DNA from: Spirometra erinaceieuropaei
Taxonomy: Eukaryota > Platyhelminthes > Cestoda > Diphyllobothriidea > Diphyllobothriidae
Direction: 5' to 3'
NCBI GenBank assembly: GCA_902702965.1
Contig: CACRXP010000141.1
Coordinates: forward strand, 62,001-126,000
DNA: 64,000 nucleotides
Shown here piece after piece: positions 39,801 through 53,500 of this stretch. The stretch's first letter is position 1; each line of letters begins with the position of its first letter. Below the pieces are notes generated by a model, which did not search any database, had not been told where the DNA came from, and saw nothing but the letters and a program-made list of their open reading frames with translations. Made by a program: the position numbers and the translations under genes.

Positions 39801-42800
39801 TCGCCTAAATATCTTTACTGCACGAAGACATAATTATACAGAGATGACTAAAATTATCAAAAACAGGTAAGAAAAATATGAGGAAACGTACCTGTGGAGA
39901 TGTTGTGGTGGAAACCTCCGGCATGCCTTCATAGTCGTTGAATTTCTTTATGATAAGGAGAAACAAATTATGTTTAGGTTGCCTCAACCGACGAGTCAAT
40001 ATGCGTGGCTGGATAAATATCTCATCAAAGCCAACGTCATAAATATCGCGTTCCCTTTTTTCCTAGCACAGTATAATTATTAAAAGCTGCCGGTCCGAAA
40101 TACTTCGGCCTAACAAGACATTTTGCAAGCAAGGGGCAATTTGAAGCTTTAAGCACGGTTTTGGTCACTTTAAGAAGTGGGCCCCAATATTGTGCTCCAT
40201 AGTTAGCTTGTGTGCCTTTCACTGCAATCGGATCACATTGTCGCCAGTTGCCTTTGCCCAACAACGTGGGCCTAGTAATAGTAACATACAGTGGGTAGGA
40301 TAACTCACGAAATGTCAACCGAAATTCCGAACTGCGTTTCGTTTTGAAAAGATTAATTAAGTTGGATTGTAAAACTAATCAGTCTGCAACATAATTCTAT
40401 AATATCTCAGTTACCTCAGGATGCCAGATTTCGAATGAACTTCCTTCCGGCTGCATGCAAAAACTACACTCTGTAAAAAATGGCCACTTAGGTAGCATGG
40501 ATTTTTCTCATTAATTGTCGATTCCCTTAAAAATCGAGTATATTCATTCTTTCGCCAGTTCGGTAGATAATTACGTCTTCGTCCAATCTTATCCTCAAAG
40601 GAATGGTATAATTCGGTTCTTAGAAACTTTTCCAATTCCCGAATAATTTTAAACCCACCCTACCGTTACACTTGGATTCAGGTTTTCTAAACAGCGATCC
40701 GTATATTTTCCGCGTACGGAAAACCACACATTTCTCTAGGATATTAAGAGACCATATAGGGTTTATAAAATTAAGTAGTGGATTTGATCCATACTGTTAA
40801 CTCTACAAGCCACATTGATAAATGTTGAGACATGACGTTTTCGAACAGCCATTTCACGGTATTTAAAAGTTCCACAATAAGAAACTTTTTTAAAACCGAA
40901 CTTTGTCCCTTTGCTACCGAATAAGCAAAAGAATGAATATTCTTATGCCTTTTTTCCATGAAATATAATTGGACTTTTAACGGCATCGAAAATCAATGAA
41001 AAACATTCATTGCGCTTAAGTATTCATTTTTGCAGAGTGTAGTTCTTGCATTGCAGTTCATTCGAAAGCTAGCCTCCTGTCTTAACTGAATTATTATAAA
41101 ATTATATTGCAGGCTGACCAGTTTTACAACCCCACTTTATTTGTCTTTCGGAAGAAAAGGGCAGTTGGGAATTTCGGTTAACATATCATGAGTTAACCCA
41201 CCAACTGTAATTGTGAACTGATTTTGGGTTAAAGAAGCATCCAGTAAATCTACCTCAGTCCTCCTTCCCGTACCTGCTGTATTCGGATGGCAAGACAAAT
41301 TAAAGGCGACCGGGGGGTGGTGTAGACGTATACGCGAGCCACGGACGGGGCGCGGTCTCGTGGTCTAAATGTGACTTTTATGGGCCCTGTTTAAGAGCAA
41401 GCACTTTCGGAGGGCTATTTTCATCTAGAAAACCAAATAATTGCACTAAAAAGCCGCGGGAGACCATACTGCTGTGACGCAGATTCTCGCCACGACAGCC
41501 AGCAGAACAAAATTACCGGAAGGCAATAGTATAAACACAAGGAAGCCAGCTTATCAATGTCTACGATAGATGCATTACTTGCTCGCAAGTTCTAGTCAAA
41601 TTCGAAGGTACGAAACTCAACTGACTTTGACATGAATAACGGTAGGCGACGTGATATTTAGGTGCCCGTACACTACCTGCCAACGAATAGTGTTGGAATC
41701 ACTCGTTTGTTACAATGATGAGTTAGTCCTCCACCACGGTCTCTGTGCATGTATAGGGTCGTACAACTATGATGAATTAATATACAAAGACATCTAGCTT
41801 AACTTGACGTGCACCGACATTTCTGTATTCGAAACGGAGTGATCTCTTAAAGTGAACACTATTCAGACCATGAAAAACTATCCTGGTCGTTTGACTTTTA
41901 TTGGTCGCACGAGTCGGCCCTTATCCAAAAGAATATGCGAACACCTCCCGGCATGGCTAGGAAAAGGCAAAACGAGGGGTATAAGCAGCGCCATTCTCGC
42001 GCATGTTGTCAATTCCGGACATCGTGTGGACCCCAACGAAGCTTTTCGTGTGATTAATAAAGGTCCCATCGAGCTACCCTAAGCTACTAGGCCAGCGCCT
42101 GTTAGCGACAGCGGAAGCGGCCGCCATTAGGTTACGAAAGCCAACCTTATGCGCACAGAAGAACCACGTTCAGGCCCCACGCCTACAGTGGTCGAAGGCT
42201 GACTAACGGTTCAACTCCCCCCGCGCACTTGCGCTCTCACCCCGCCTCAGACAAGGACTACTATTACCCACACTCCCACCCCCTCCCCCACAGTCCCACA
42301 CCCCGCCTTTGTTTTAAGGAGTACTTTTATCGACTTCTCTTATCGCTTGCATGTTTTACTTCTACCCTGTTCCTATATAACTGTACTGACCCGACGAGAA
42401 TTTATCGACAGCTACGTATGCTCGCCACCTCATCTTCTGATTACTGCTATGGGAATTTTAGCAACTCAAAATAAAAAGCCATGTCGCCTGCGAATCCATT
42501 TTAAGGAACGAATATAACTGATCCTGGGACTAGAATGATTTCTACGGCATTAAATGACCAGTGAAAGGGCACTTGAGCCAACGATAAATGACGTTGACAG
42601 CTAAAGGATGAGCGGACTGATTTAACACAGTTTTCTCAACTAGGGTCAATATCTACTCGGCGCATTTTTCAATTTCTCAATAATTCTGAACTCAGACGGC
42701 AGTTTCACTTGATCTTACTAGGTAGAGGCCTTATAGGACATTTATGATTTTGCAGGGAATATAACGTGCGCCTCATGTATAGGTTAGAGACTGCATGAAT

Positions 42801-44547
42801 GAGCATTTCAGGGATACACAAGATCTTATCATTAAAAAACCAAGGATATCCTTCAGATATAGGCTTTGTGAACACACACATACATTTAATGAACAATGTC
42901 CGCAAAAAAACCTTTAAAACATGAATTTGCCCATTCTGCTCTATTTAGTTAGCAATTTACTTGAATAGGCATTGTGTACTTCTAAGACTTGAGTCACTAC
43001 TATGACATAGATTTTTGCGTTTTTGACATTTCCTCTTTTCTTAAGAAATTCATTATGCCTAATTAACAGTAAGTTCATGATAATATAATTTCATTAGCTT
43101 AGTTGAGTGGTGTAGATACATCTCCCCCAAATTAACAATAAAATTATTGAGCCACTATGTGGTCAATGGTGGAGAGTAGAAAAGAAGACGTACGGTATAT
43201 AGCATTGGCTCAGGTGTCCGACTCCGAAAACCGTGGTCCACGGGTTTCTTCCAAAAAAGTATGAAAGAAGCATAAAAAGCAATATGTATTTATATATGAT
43301 GGTCGGTAATAACATACTGCCTATATATATATATGTAAATCATGTGGTACTGACAAAGACAAGGGAGACCGGAATGGCCATTTCTGGCTTATTAGCCGTC
43401 ATCAGCCAGTCATACCCAACCCCAAGTGTGGATCACTTGAGATTTGAACCCGGGATCTTTGGTCATGGAGTTTTACGCTCTACCATTAAGCCACGGGCCC
43501 GTTGTCCTGTCGGTTGTGATCGGGAATATTAATTATGATAGTGGGCGCTCACCGATCAGGTTACGAAACTTGCTCGTTCCGTTGTGCCTTGGGGCTCATA
43601 CTAGAACCCCCGCAGGCAGTCGCACAGCGACTAGTAGTAGACATAGATGAGGTGCACCGACATATATATAGGCAGAATGGCATTACCGAAAAGACAATAG
43701 AGACTGAAATGGCCATTTCTGGCTTATTACCCGCCGTCAGTCAGTCATACCCAAGCCCGACGTGTGGAACACCCGAGCCTCGAACTCGCGACCTATTAGT
43801 TAGAAGTCTTCCTTGTCTTTGTCGGTAATACCATTCTGCCTATATATCATGCGCCGCTGTGCGGCTGCTGGTTGGGCTCGCGGGAGAGAGAGCCCTTAAG
43901 GCACAGCGGAACGAGTGAGTTCCGAATGAACGATCAGTGTGCGCCCCCTACCATTGTATATTCCCGAACACGAGTTGGCTGTGAGACGGAAGGACAAACT
44001 CTCCTTGGTAGCCGCCCACGCCTCCACGCCAGGACACGGCTTCGACTTTAAGTGCGTGAGAATATTGGGCCAGTCGGACGACCGAGTTGCTCGCCTGCTG
44101 CAGGAAGCATGGCAGTCAACCGAGGACTCGATTAATCGACATATCGATCTCCCAATCGCCTATCAAGCACTGCGAGAGCAGATCAGCAGCGCAGCTAGAG
44201 GTCACATCCGGCAGAGGTGAGCTAAATACACGATGAGTTGTACAATTTTTCATTCCTTGACGATGGGCTCGCGTGAGAGTTCGAAACGTCGGATAAATAA
44301 ACAATTGGTCCCAGCGATCGCCTTCCCATCTTCTTCTATTCAATTACCTGGGCCGCGCGTGTTCTCTATCATTCGGAATATATATATATATGAAAAAGGA
44401 AGAGGTTCTTCGGAAAAAATCGAGTTGTACTCGTGAATTTTCGAATTGGTGACACCAACCCGCCGTCAGACGAAATAAGGAGAAAAGAGAGAGTGAGACA
44501 GTCACACTAGACTAATAGACGAGACAGGACAAACATTGGCGGACGAA

Positions 44548-44581
<34 letters not shown>

Positions 44582-47500
44582 AGCGGCAATCCGGCCAGTT
44601 TATTAAAAAAAGTCTAGTGAAGATAGAGTGCCGCAGAAATTCCATTTGCTGCTGTAAATACAAGAAATTTCTCAAACACTCTCGCGACAATTAAAACGCT
44701 TTTTCATCTCCATCGCCCACAAGCTCGCATGTTCCCTACGCGAGGCATTACGCCAAGTAAAGGATCCGGTGCCCAAAGGAAAACTTACTAACGTCATCTA
44801 CCGCATCCAGTGCGCCAACTGCCCTTGCATTTATATTGGCCATACAGGCCGATGTTTTGGGACTCGCATTGGCGAAAACAAGTTATGCCTCCGCCGATGT
44901 GACCCTCTGTCCCTCGTGTTTTCGCACGCCCTTGAGCATGACCACCGCTTCAATTGGGACGGTACTGAAGTGATCGCAAAGGCTAACACCAGACAGGTTC
45001 AAGAATTCCTCGAAGCTTGGCATTCTCGAAGGACCAGCATCAAACGCCACGTCAAGCTAGACGCTTACAATGAGGGCTCACGTACACGCTCACTGTCTTG
45101 TTCCCACACGCCAACAACTGCTAGGCCCCACTCTGCCACATAGACACATGATGTTTCGCCATTCCGCTCCCCCCCCCCATTGCGACACGGTGAACAACAA
45201 CCGAAACCCCCTAACATCTCCAACGCCGGCGCATTGCCCCCTGACCTCATCCCGCATCAGTGACCAGCCGCCCGCATTCCCACTGATTCGCAATCCCCGC
45301 CCCCGCGTTTTCCCCACCTCCAACACTGGGAGCCCTGTCGGTTCTTCCTTCCCTCCCCCTGCCCCACGGCCTACCACAACTAGGTGCCCGACCCCCTCAC
45401 ACATCAGCCGTCTGCTTGTCGTTGTCTGTCCAGTCGCGCCAGCCGACCTAGTCTGCCGATTTCACTTTCCCCTCTGTTCATTTCGTCTGACGACGGGTCG
45501 GTGTCACCGACTTGAAAATTTACGAGTACAATTCAATTTTCCGAAGAGCCTTCACTTTCTCATTATATCACCTCGGAATGCACACCACATCAGTTATTCA
45601 CAGATCAAATCGTTTGAGAAAAATGTTCCTTGCAACCCTCTTCGCCGGTTTTCCGGAAGCATGTAGATTTTTACAACGCTTATATTCTTGATTGCAAGGC
45701 GAGTTGACACCAGGAACTGCTGCATCTACCGACTGGTGCTTTGGAAACAAGAGCAAATCCATCGTCAGTACCTCCCTACTGAAAATGAAGACGGGTACAT
45801 TTACGTCCGAATAGCCTTCACTGTCTCATATACATATATATAATGCTATCGGGCGGAAAAGGTCACGAACAGGCAACCAATTACCAGGCCGATGTCGGCC
45901 AAGCTATGATAGCAGAGGAGAGACAACAGAGTCTGGGGGGGGGGGGGTATATTGATACAGTACTGTTTCGGGCATGTTTGCCTTCATTCAGCCAGTCATA
46001 ACCCTGACCACCATCTGGGACCGGAAACACAAACATGCGCACAGACACACCTGGCGCAGATAGTCCACTTCCACGAACTGAAGTTCATCAGTGCTTCGCC
46101 ACCTGTCATTCTCTGTCGCAGCGTCAAGCTTGACTACTAACGTGTGTCATCGATAATCCAATAAAACCCAGATGTTTGGCAGAGGTTCTGTGTTCGACTC
46201 GTTGTTATAATACTTATGAGTAAGTGGTCGCATATTCTGCGACATTACGTTGGAATTGTTTCCAAGTAAAGAAGGATTTTGTGTTGGATGGATTATTCCG
46301 CAACATGCACGTCAGTGGGAGACATCTGTGATCGACAATACAGTCCCTACATTAATGGCTCTTAGTAATACCACTTGCTAAGATAATTAACTCACAGTGT
46401 CAGCAAGTTAGTAGAAGTGGCATTAAACGTAGAGGCTGTTGCAGACGCCCCTCGCCCCTCATAAATATAAGACACTTACCCTCATATGTCTTTGCTCAGG
46501 TGTCCAACGACCGGCGAATTCATTCGGGGGCTGTAAGTTTACAAAATGCAAGCAGTCAATTAGAGGGCACAGTTTGCAGGTCGATTAGCACTGCATAGAT
46601 AAGTGAAATCACATCGGAAGCAAAACTTTTACAAAATTCAAGCAATCCATAATTTGCCGCTTCTGTTATATGCAAGATTTTTGGTAACATCATCTTCTCA
46701 CGTGTGATAAACACAAAAGTATTCTTGAAAACCCAAGTTGGAGAACACGTGTTTTCGGTAATTCCTCGTCGGGCCAATACAATTACATGAAGGAAGGAAT
46801 ATGTACAAAAGCAACAGTGTTTATAGGTGTGTCATCTTCCCCACGCCGCCCGCATGACGAGGTCGGCGAGTTTTGGTCCTCAGACCTAGGGCAGGGGGGT
46901 AAAACTTGCTTCTCTAAAGGCCTACGTCAACGGGTGCTAACAACGGCCGAGGCAGCGGCTATACGGCTAGCGAATCCGGTATTATACTGTCAGAAAACCC
47001 TGACGCAAGCGCTCTCTCTGCCGTGGGCAACGCCAACCTCACATGATGACGACATGTCGCCTCAAAACCCTAATTACGATTATGGCTACTCTGTGTACTC
47101 ATAGAACATCACTCAAGGACTCTCTTAACCCCCTCCCCTTGCTCTAAGGACCAAAACCCGCCAACCTCGCCATGCGGGCGGCGTGGGGAAGGTAAGTGTT
47201 AATGACTTAATAGCCCTTGAGACACCTATACGAACTGTTAATTTTGAATATTTCCATTCCGTCATGTAGTTGCATTGGCCTGACAAAGAATTACCGAAAA
47301 CACCTGTTTGCCAACTTGACTTTTCAAGTGTAACATGGGAATAGTTGCGAAACTTAGGCGAAAGAATTCATCAAAAAACACAACTGTCAGCCGAAACGGC
47401 AAGTAGGATCAGGACGGAAGTTTCTGGCTAATATGCCATCGTCAGTCGGTTCATCTGTGGGTCGGTATATTAGCTACATTTTAAATTTAATTTCGTAATT

Positions 47501-50500
47501 AGCGCAGGACAAGGCTTTGGATGTTAACACAGCGAACGCTGGTTCTTATTCGAGCTGAAAAAAAATATTAGAACGGCTTTGGAAACCTTGTGAAGTTTAG
47601 CCTCTCACCCGTAAAGTGGGGTGCAAGAATAAGCAGTCCTTAAAAAAAATAGCTAAATACCTCGAGTACGCCCGATCTACATCCCGCTGACGCCATTGTT
47701 AAGCGGAAAACCTGAAAGTAGAAGTTCGACTTTTTCATTCAGAAATTAGTCCATTAAACGTAGTTTTCGAAAAGTGGAAAGCGTAACGTACGTCGAATGC
47801 CCTGGCGCTAGGATAGGGTGATATTGCCCTGCCCGCATAAGTCTACGATGAGAGGAGACGAGTTCAGCCGCACGTAAAGAAATAAAGGTACACACATCAC
47901 AAACATCAACCTTGAAACAATTCAAACAAAAAAGTGTTTTAAAACCTCGAAAACTACCATTTAGAATATAAAGACGGGGAGTTTTAAGATGCGAAAATGC
48001 CCACACTTTTATAAAAAAAACCATTGTAAACTCAACCCTCAGCTCTAACGATGACGAAAATTCGCAGGCTATTCCAGTGACGTAAACCGTGCGTGACTGA
48101 CGCGTGAAATAGTATTCAGTGATAGTCGACCTGCGCAGCCTCTACCGCATATCCTATGCTCCCCCGCCTAGGCAACATTGGCAAGATTGAGTCGAGAAGA
48201 TCTGGGAAGGGGTGGGACGCAGGGGCTGGTACACGCAGAACGGATCACGAGTTCACACAAAAAACATCTCGGATGACGGTTAGAATCGCCTTAGGTCAGG
48301 ATCTCCCATCCATAAAAAAACCCGCTAATTTTGGACTTAAGTCTTTTCGTGCAATTGCCTGCTTCTCCGCACTACTAAAGCTTGCTGAAAGAGTACTTCA
48401 GATGCTGTTGCTCTTGTGGTCTACTCTACTCTAAGAGAATGAGACAAGAGTTGCCGCAAGTACGCATGTGCTTTTCTCGACTGCTCCTCCGCCTTCAATA
48501 CCGTCCCGCACCCTCTACTTTTTACCAAAACCTCCGCGTGCGACTCTCCAGACTAAGTCGTCTCTTGGCTTAGCGATTATTTTACTTCCCACACTCAAAT
48601 TTCCAATCAGGCAGGCGAAAAGCTATGGTGCTTCCCAATGGCTGCGGGGTTCCTCAAGGNNNNNNNNNNNNNNNNNNNNNNNNNNNNNNNNNNNNNNNNN
48701 NNNNNNNNNNNNNNNNNNNNNNNNNNNNNNNNNNNNNNNNNNNNNNNNNNNNNNNNNNNNNNNNNNNNNNNNNNNNNNNNNNNNNNNNNNNNNNNNNNNN
48801 NNNNNNNNNNNNNNNNNNNNNNNNNNNNNNNNNNNNNNNNNNNNNNNNNNNNNNNCAGGGAATTTCTTGAAGCCATGCTCTCCGATTAATCAATAGGTAC
48901 GTCAAGTTAGATGCAATGTAATAAATCCGTAATAAATCCTCAGAGGAAAGTGGAAGAGACGAGTACCAATCGATACAGACTGACGCACACAGCGGCTATT
49001 TACCGGCTGAAGTACGAAATGAATGTTGATTTCTCAGCACGTTTGAACTGCTAATTGTTTTTGCACATTTACTTAAGTCTGACGACGACCTGATGAACTA
49101 GCTTTGAAAATTTACTAAGTAAATTTTTCTTCCTTTTCCAAAGAACTTATTTGACTTTAAATCCTATTCTTTGGTATGTCAGCTTTCCAATTCATACACA
49201 CATATGCATACGCATGACGACTGATAAGAGAAAAAACCGTGGTAACCATCTGTTTTATTACCCATCAGCCGTCGGTCACATCGCAAAAAAATTGCTTAGC
49301 CTGGGTATATATGTATATGGTGGTAGGGGCGCTCTTAGGTCTTTGATCATCCAGTCTACTTTGTCCTTTATAGTAATACCATTCTGCCCATATATATATA
49401 TATGCGGTATGTTATTACCGAAAAATACAAGGGAGACTGGAATGGCCTTTCTGGCTTCGTAGCCGTCATCAGCCAATCATACTCAACCCCCCAAGTGTGG
49501 AACACCAGAGGCTAGGACACGCGACCTGTTAGTTAGAAGTCCCCCCAGAACCACTGGGTCATGAGCCCCTGGCCCTGCCGATTTCGATCGGGAAAATACA
49601 ATGATAGGAGGCGCTCACCGATCGTTCATACGGAACTCACTCGTTCCGTTGTGCCTTACGAGCTCTGTCTCGAACCCAACCAGCAGCCGCACAGCGGCAC
49701 ATGACATAGGCAGTATATTATTGCCGACAAAGACAAGGTAGGCTGGAATGGCCATTTCTGGCTTGTTAACCGACGTCAACCAGACAAACATAGCCCTGAA
49801 GTGTGGAACACCCGAGGCTAGAACTCGAGACCTGTTAATAAGAAGTGCGCGCACCTAACCACTAGGCCACGAGACCGCTGCCCTGTCGGTTTCGTTTGGG
49901 AATATGGAATGGGAACCGATTGATGGAAACCGTCAATCTGTAAAATCCGCTTTTACACGCCTACATAAACACCCATTGGCAGTAAAGCGGCGGGACGACC
50001 TATCCTTAGTCGCCATGAGTACTCTTGGAGCTGGGCACAAATATGCTTGAGATAACACACGCATAGTCGCTTCCTGTACACATCAGAAAGGCGAAGAATT
50101 CCTGGAGACCATAAACTCTGATGATTCATGCATCAGCCGGTGCATCGATCTTTAAGCCATGTACACCAATCTCAGAGAAAAGTGAAAAGGTGATAGCCAA
50201 TCAAGACGTAACGTCAGTCCACAGCACTAACCCATCCTCGGCCCTGAAAAATCAATATTGATTTTTGGACATGTTTAAATTTGCACTGGTTTTCACACTT
50301 ACTGTACATTCGTCGATGAACTGGGGAACCAGACTCGAATATTTACGAAAGAAAATTTGTTCAATTTCCCAAAGGACTCATTTTTTCTTCAAGTTATTTA
50401 TCTGCACAGACTCTCAAAGCTTTGGCTTTTGCGAACATCTCAACACTAACATTTGTGTTTCAGACCCAGAGACCGACAAAAACGTACGGAAGCCTTTATG

Positions 50501-53500
50501 TCTTGCGTCCAAACAGTCCGAAACGATAACGTTCAATAACACACGCAAACACAATAAGACAAATTCATCAATTGTGAAGTGCACTTCAGGAAATGAACGT
50601 CTTCAGATGAAACGGTGCAGAAGACGACTGTCATAGTCTGGTCATGAAGGTCAACACTCACCCGAATAGGCGTTGGCGGAAGGTTGGGAGTTTCTTCGAC
50701 TCGAGCCTGAAAGTGAATCAAAAACGCTGTGGAGTCCCAACCATTAGAGGAAAACACATCGTCATCCAGTGTGTAACAAAATTGTCATCTGAGTGGTAAC
50801 AGATAAATCTATGTACAGTATGTGGGCTAACTCATGGAACGTCAACAGAAATTCCGAAATGCGTTTCCCCTTCGAAATGATTAATTAAGTAGGGTTGTAA
50901 AATCAATCACCGTGCAGCATAATTTTATAATAATTCAGTTATCCCAGGACGCTCCTAAAGATTTAATTATATTTCATAGAGAACGTGCACCAAAAGTATT
51001 CATTCTTTCGCTCATTTCGTAGAAAATAACGACTTCTTTCAATTTTACACTCCAAGGTAGGGTAGAATTCGGTCTTAAAAGAGTTTCCAATTGTGGGATT
51101 TTTAAGTACCGTCCAATGGCTCTTCATAAAACGTCATGTCTCTGCATTTACCAATGTGGCTTGTAAAGTTAACAATGTGGTTCAAATCCACTGCTTAATA
51201 TGTTATGATCCCTATACGATCCCCCTTTATTGCCGTAGAGAAATGCATGGTTTTGCGTACGCGGAAAGTATACGGCTCGTAGTTTGGGAACCCTGAATGC
51301 AAGTGTAACGGCAGGTTGGGTTCAAAATTATTCGGGAAATGGAAAAATTTTATAAAACTGAATGATACACTTCCTTCGAGGGTAAAATTGAAAGAAGACG
51401 TAGTTTTCTACGAAATGAGCAAAAGAATGAATACGTTTGATGCACGTTCTCTATGAAATATAATTGAATCTTTACGAGCATCTATATTCAATGAAAAAAA
51501 TGCATGCTAGTTAAGTAGTCGTTTTTTTGCGGAGTATAGTTTTTGCACGAACTCGCGACCTGCTAGTTAGAAGTCCACGCCTCTAACCCATGGGCCACGA
51601 GTCCTTTGCCCTGTCAGTTTTCGATCGGGAATATACAATGGTAGGGGGGGCTCAGTGATCGTGCCTATGGAACGCACTCGTTCCGTTGTGACTTACGGGC
51701 TATCTCTCTCGAGCCCAACCATCACCCGCACAGCGGCGCATGATATGGGCAGAATGGTATTACTGACAAAGACAAGGAAGACTGGAATAGTCATTTCTGG
51801 CTTATTAACCGTCGTCTGTTAGTCATACTCAAGCCAAATGTGTGGAACACCTGGGGCTCGAACTCGCAACCTGTTATTTAGACGTCCAACGCCTCTAACC
51901 ACTGAGCCACGGGCCCTTGTCCATCATTGTCTTATGAGTTACAGAATAGCGACCCAACCACCTGGACGCGGATGTCAGAACTGACGAGAGAAATTCAGTC
52001 AGAAACGGACACGCAAAATTTCCTTCACTATGTGGGTAGAGAGTCGAACACACCATCTCATAGCCTGGTCGTCTATGACACGCGTAGGTTGGTAGATGAG
52101 CTTTGTAGACCAATGCTCTCGTGTCCATCTCTGGGCGTCTTGACTGAGGAGGGAGGGAGTGAGGTAAGCGCTTCACAAGTCCGCCTCACTATAAAATAAC
52201 TATGGTGCAACTCACCGGCCCCATGCCCAGGCTGTGGACGTCGTCAATTGCGACGGCTGAACCGATGTGTCAACTGTAATCCCAAGCGATTTCTTTAAAC
52301 ATGTTCTCTAATTCAGTGGCATAGAACGAAACGGCTGAGTTTCCGTTGCAAAAACTGGGTTTCTGCGTGTTGGTTTTCGCAACTAGCTGACGCTACTAGA
52401 ACAACCTGTGTCGGAAGCCTTAAATTGAGTCAGTACACATCATTCGAAGAATGATTCTAGGGCAATGGTAGTCAAACACCTCGAGTTCTACTCGTCTTCT
52501 CCACGCCCCAACTCAACATTAACAATCCCAAGGGAAGACTGGCGGGATGGATGCGTTGTGCACGCGGATCATCCTGAGGGCTGGATGTGTCGCATCGAAT
52601 TCAGAAACGCGAAATTGATTCGGATGATGATTCCATTGGTCCTACTCTGCCTAATTTCCTAAACTGACAATTAGTAATCCTGTGGAGAGTTGTCTTCTAG
52701 TCTGCAAAGCAGTTTGAAAAATGCGTCGCATAGCCCCGGTGTTTTTGGATTATGTGACAGGCTCCCAGACTCACTTATCTAGGAGACGCTAACTTCATCA
52801 CAGTCGGGATGCAGTTGCAATGCTTCCAAAACAGCGTTGGGTTCTTCCGAATATCCAGTTACTGGTGTAGGTGAAGAGCATGGATGGCGGCACAGCCTTA
52901 CCGAAGTTGAGGTCGAATATCGAGCGGTAGTTGTAGAGCGATAGTAAACCCTGATCACAGCGGCGACCTCTGAAATGTCATCCAGCTACATCACGTGTAT
53001 AGAAGATAGCGCGAGCCGAAGTTGAATTCCCCATGGAAAGGCCAACAAAGAAGACGATCATGGCCATGGCGAGATTCAAGAATGAGCCGCAGCGTAAAAG
53101 AGGTGAGTTTTTACGCCTTTGCTTTGCCGACTCGACATCAGGTATCAGCCGGCTATTTTACACCTCACTATAAAACCCTAATGCGACTACATACTACTCA
53201 ATCGAGATGGCCGTAGGACCTTCATTTGAATACTAACCCAGTATATATTTGCGGCAATGGCAGAAGCACGCGTTGAGGACAATTAACCGGTTCTGGTCCA
53301 AAAACTTCAACATTTATTCCGCATCTTTGTACTGAGCCGCAAGTTCAGAGCGGCCAATTAAAGGAGTCTTTGAAGAGACAGCTAGTCCAGTTAGGCCATT
53401 CTGGTCTCCGGCAACGGTCGGTAGACCACGATTGAGGCATCTTTCGACAACCTTTTGCGACCGTTGAAAGGTATATAAGGTTTCATTTCACGTAGATACA

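Larger units (their letters stand above)
44393..45565 (+). mobile_element. PLE (lineage B) with inverted ends
   Basis: 44393-44485 is an inverted copy of the 3' terminus at 45478-45565 (GGTGTCACCGACTTGAAAAT on the right; its inverse with differences on the left). Between are a TA microsatellite (about 44550-44579), an RT-linker remnant, the endonuclease and a long C-rich 3' UTR. Fourth example of this layout. Confidence 0.65.

Noticed and set aside
48468..48905. ORFs of 81-142 codons spanning the N gap
   Set aside because: They are created by translating Ns as open codons. Only the LINE and PLE motifs on either side are real.
52213..52253. Minus exon candidate with strong GTGAGT donor
   Set aside because: The best acceptor gives 41 nt, not a multiple of three, and the sequence resembles a dispersed repeat also seen at 17.7 kb.
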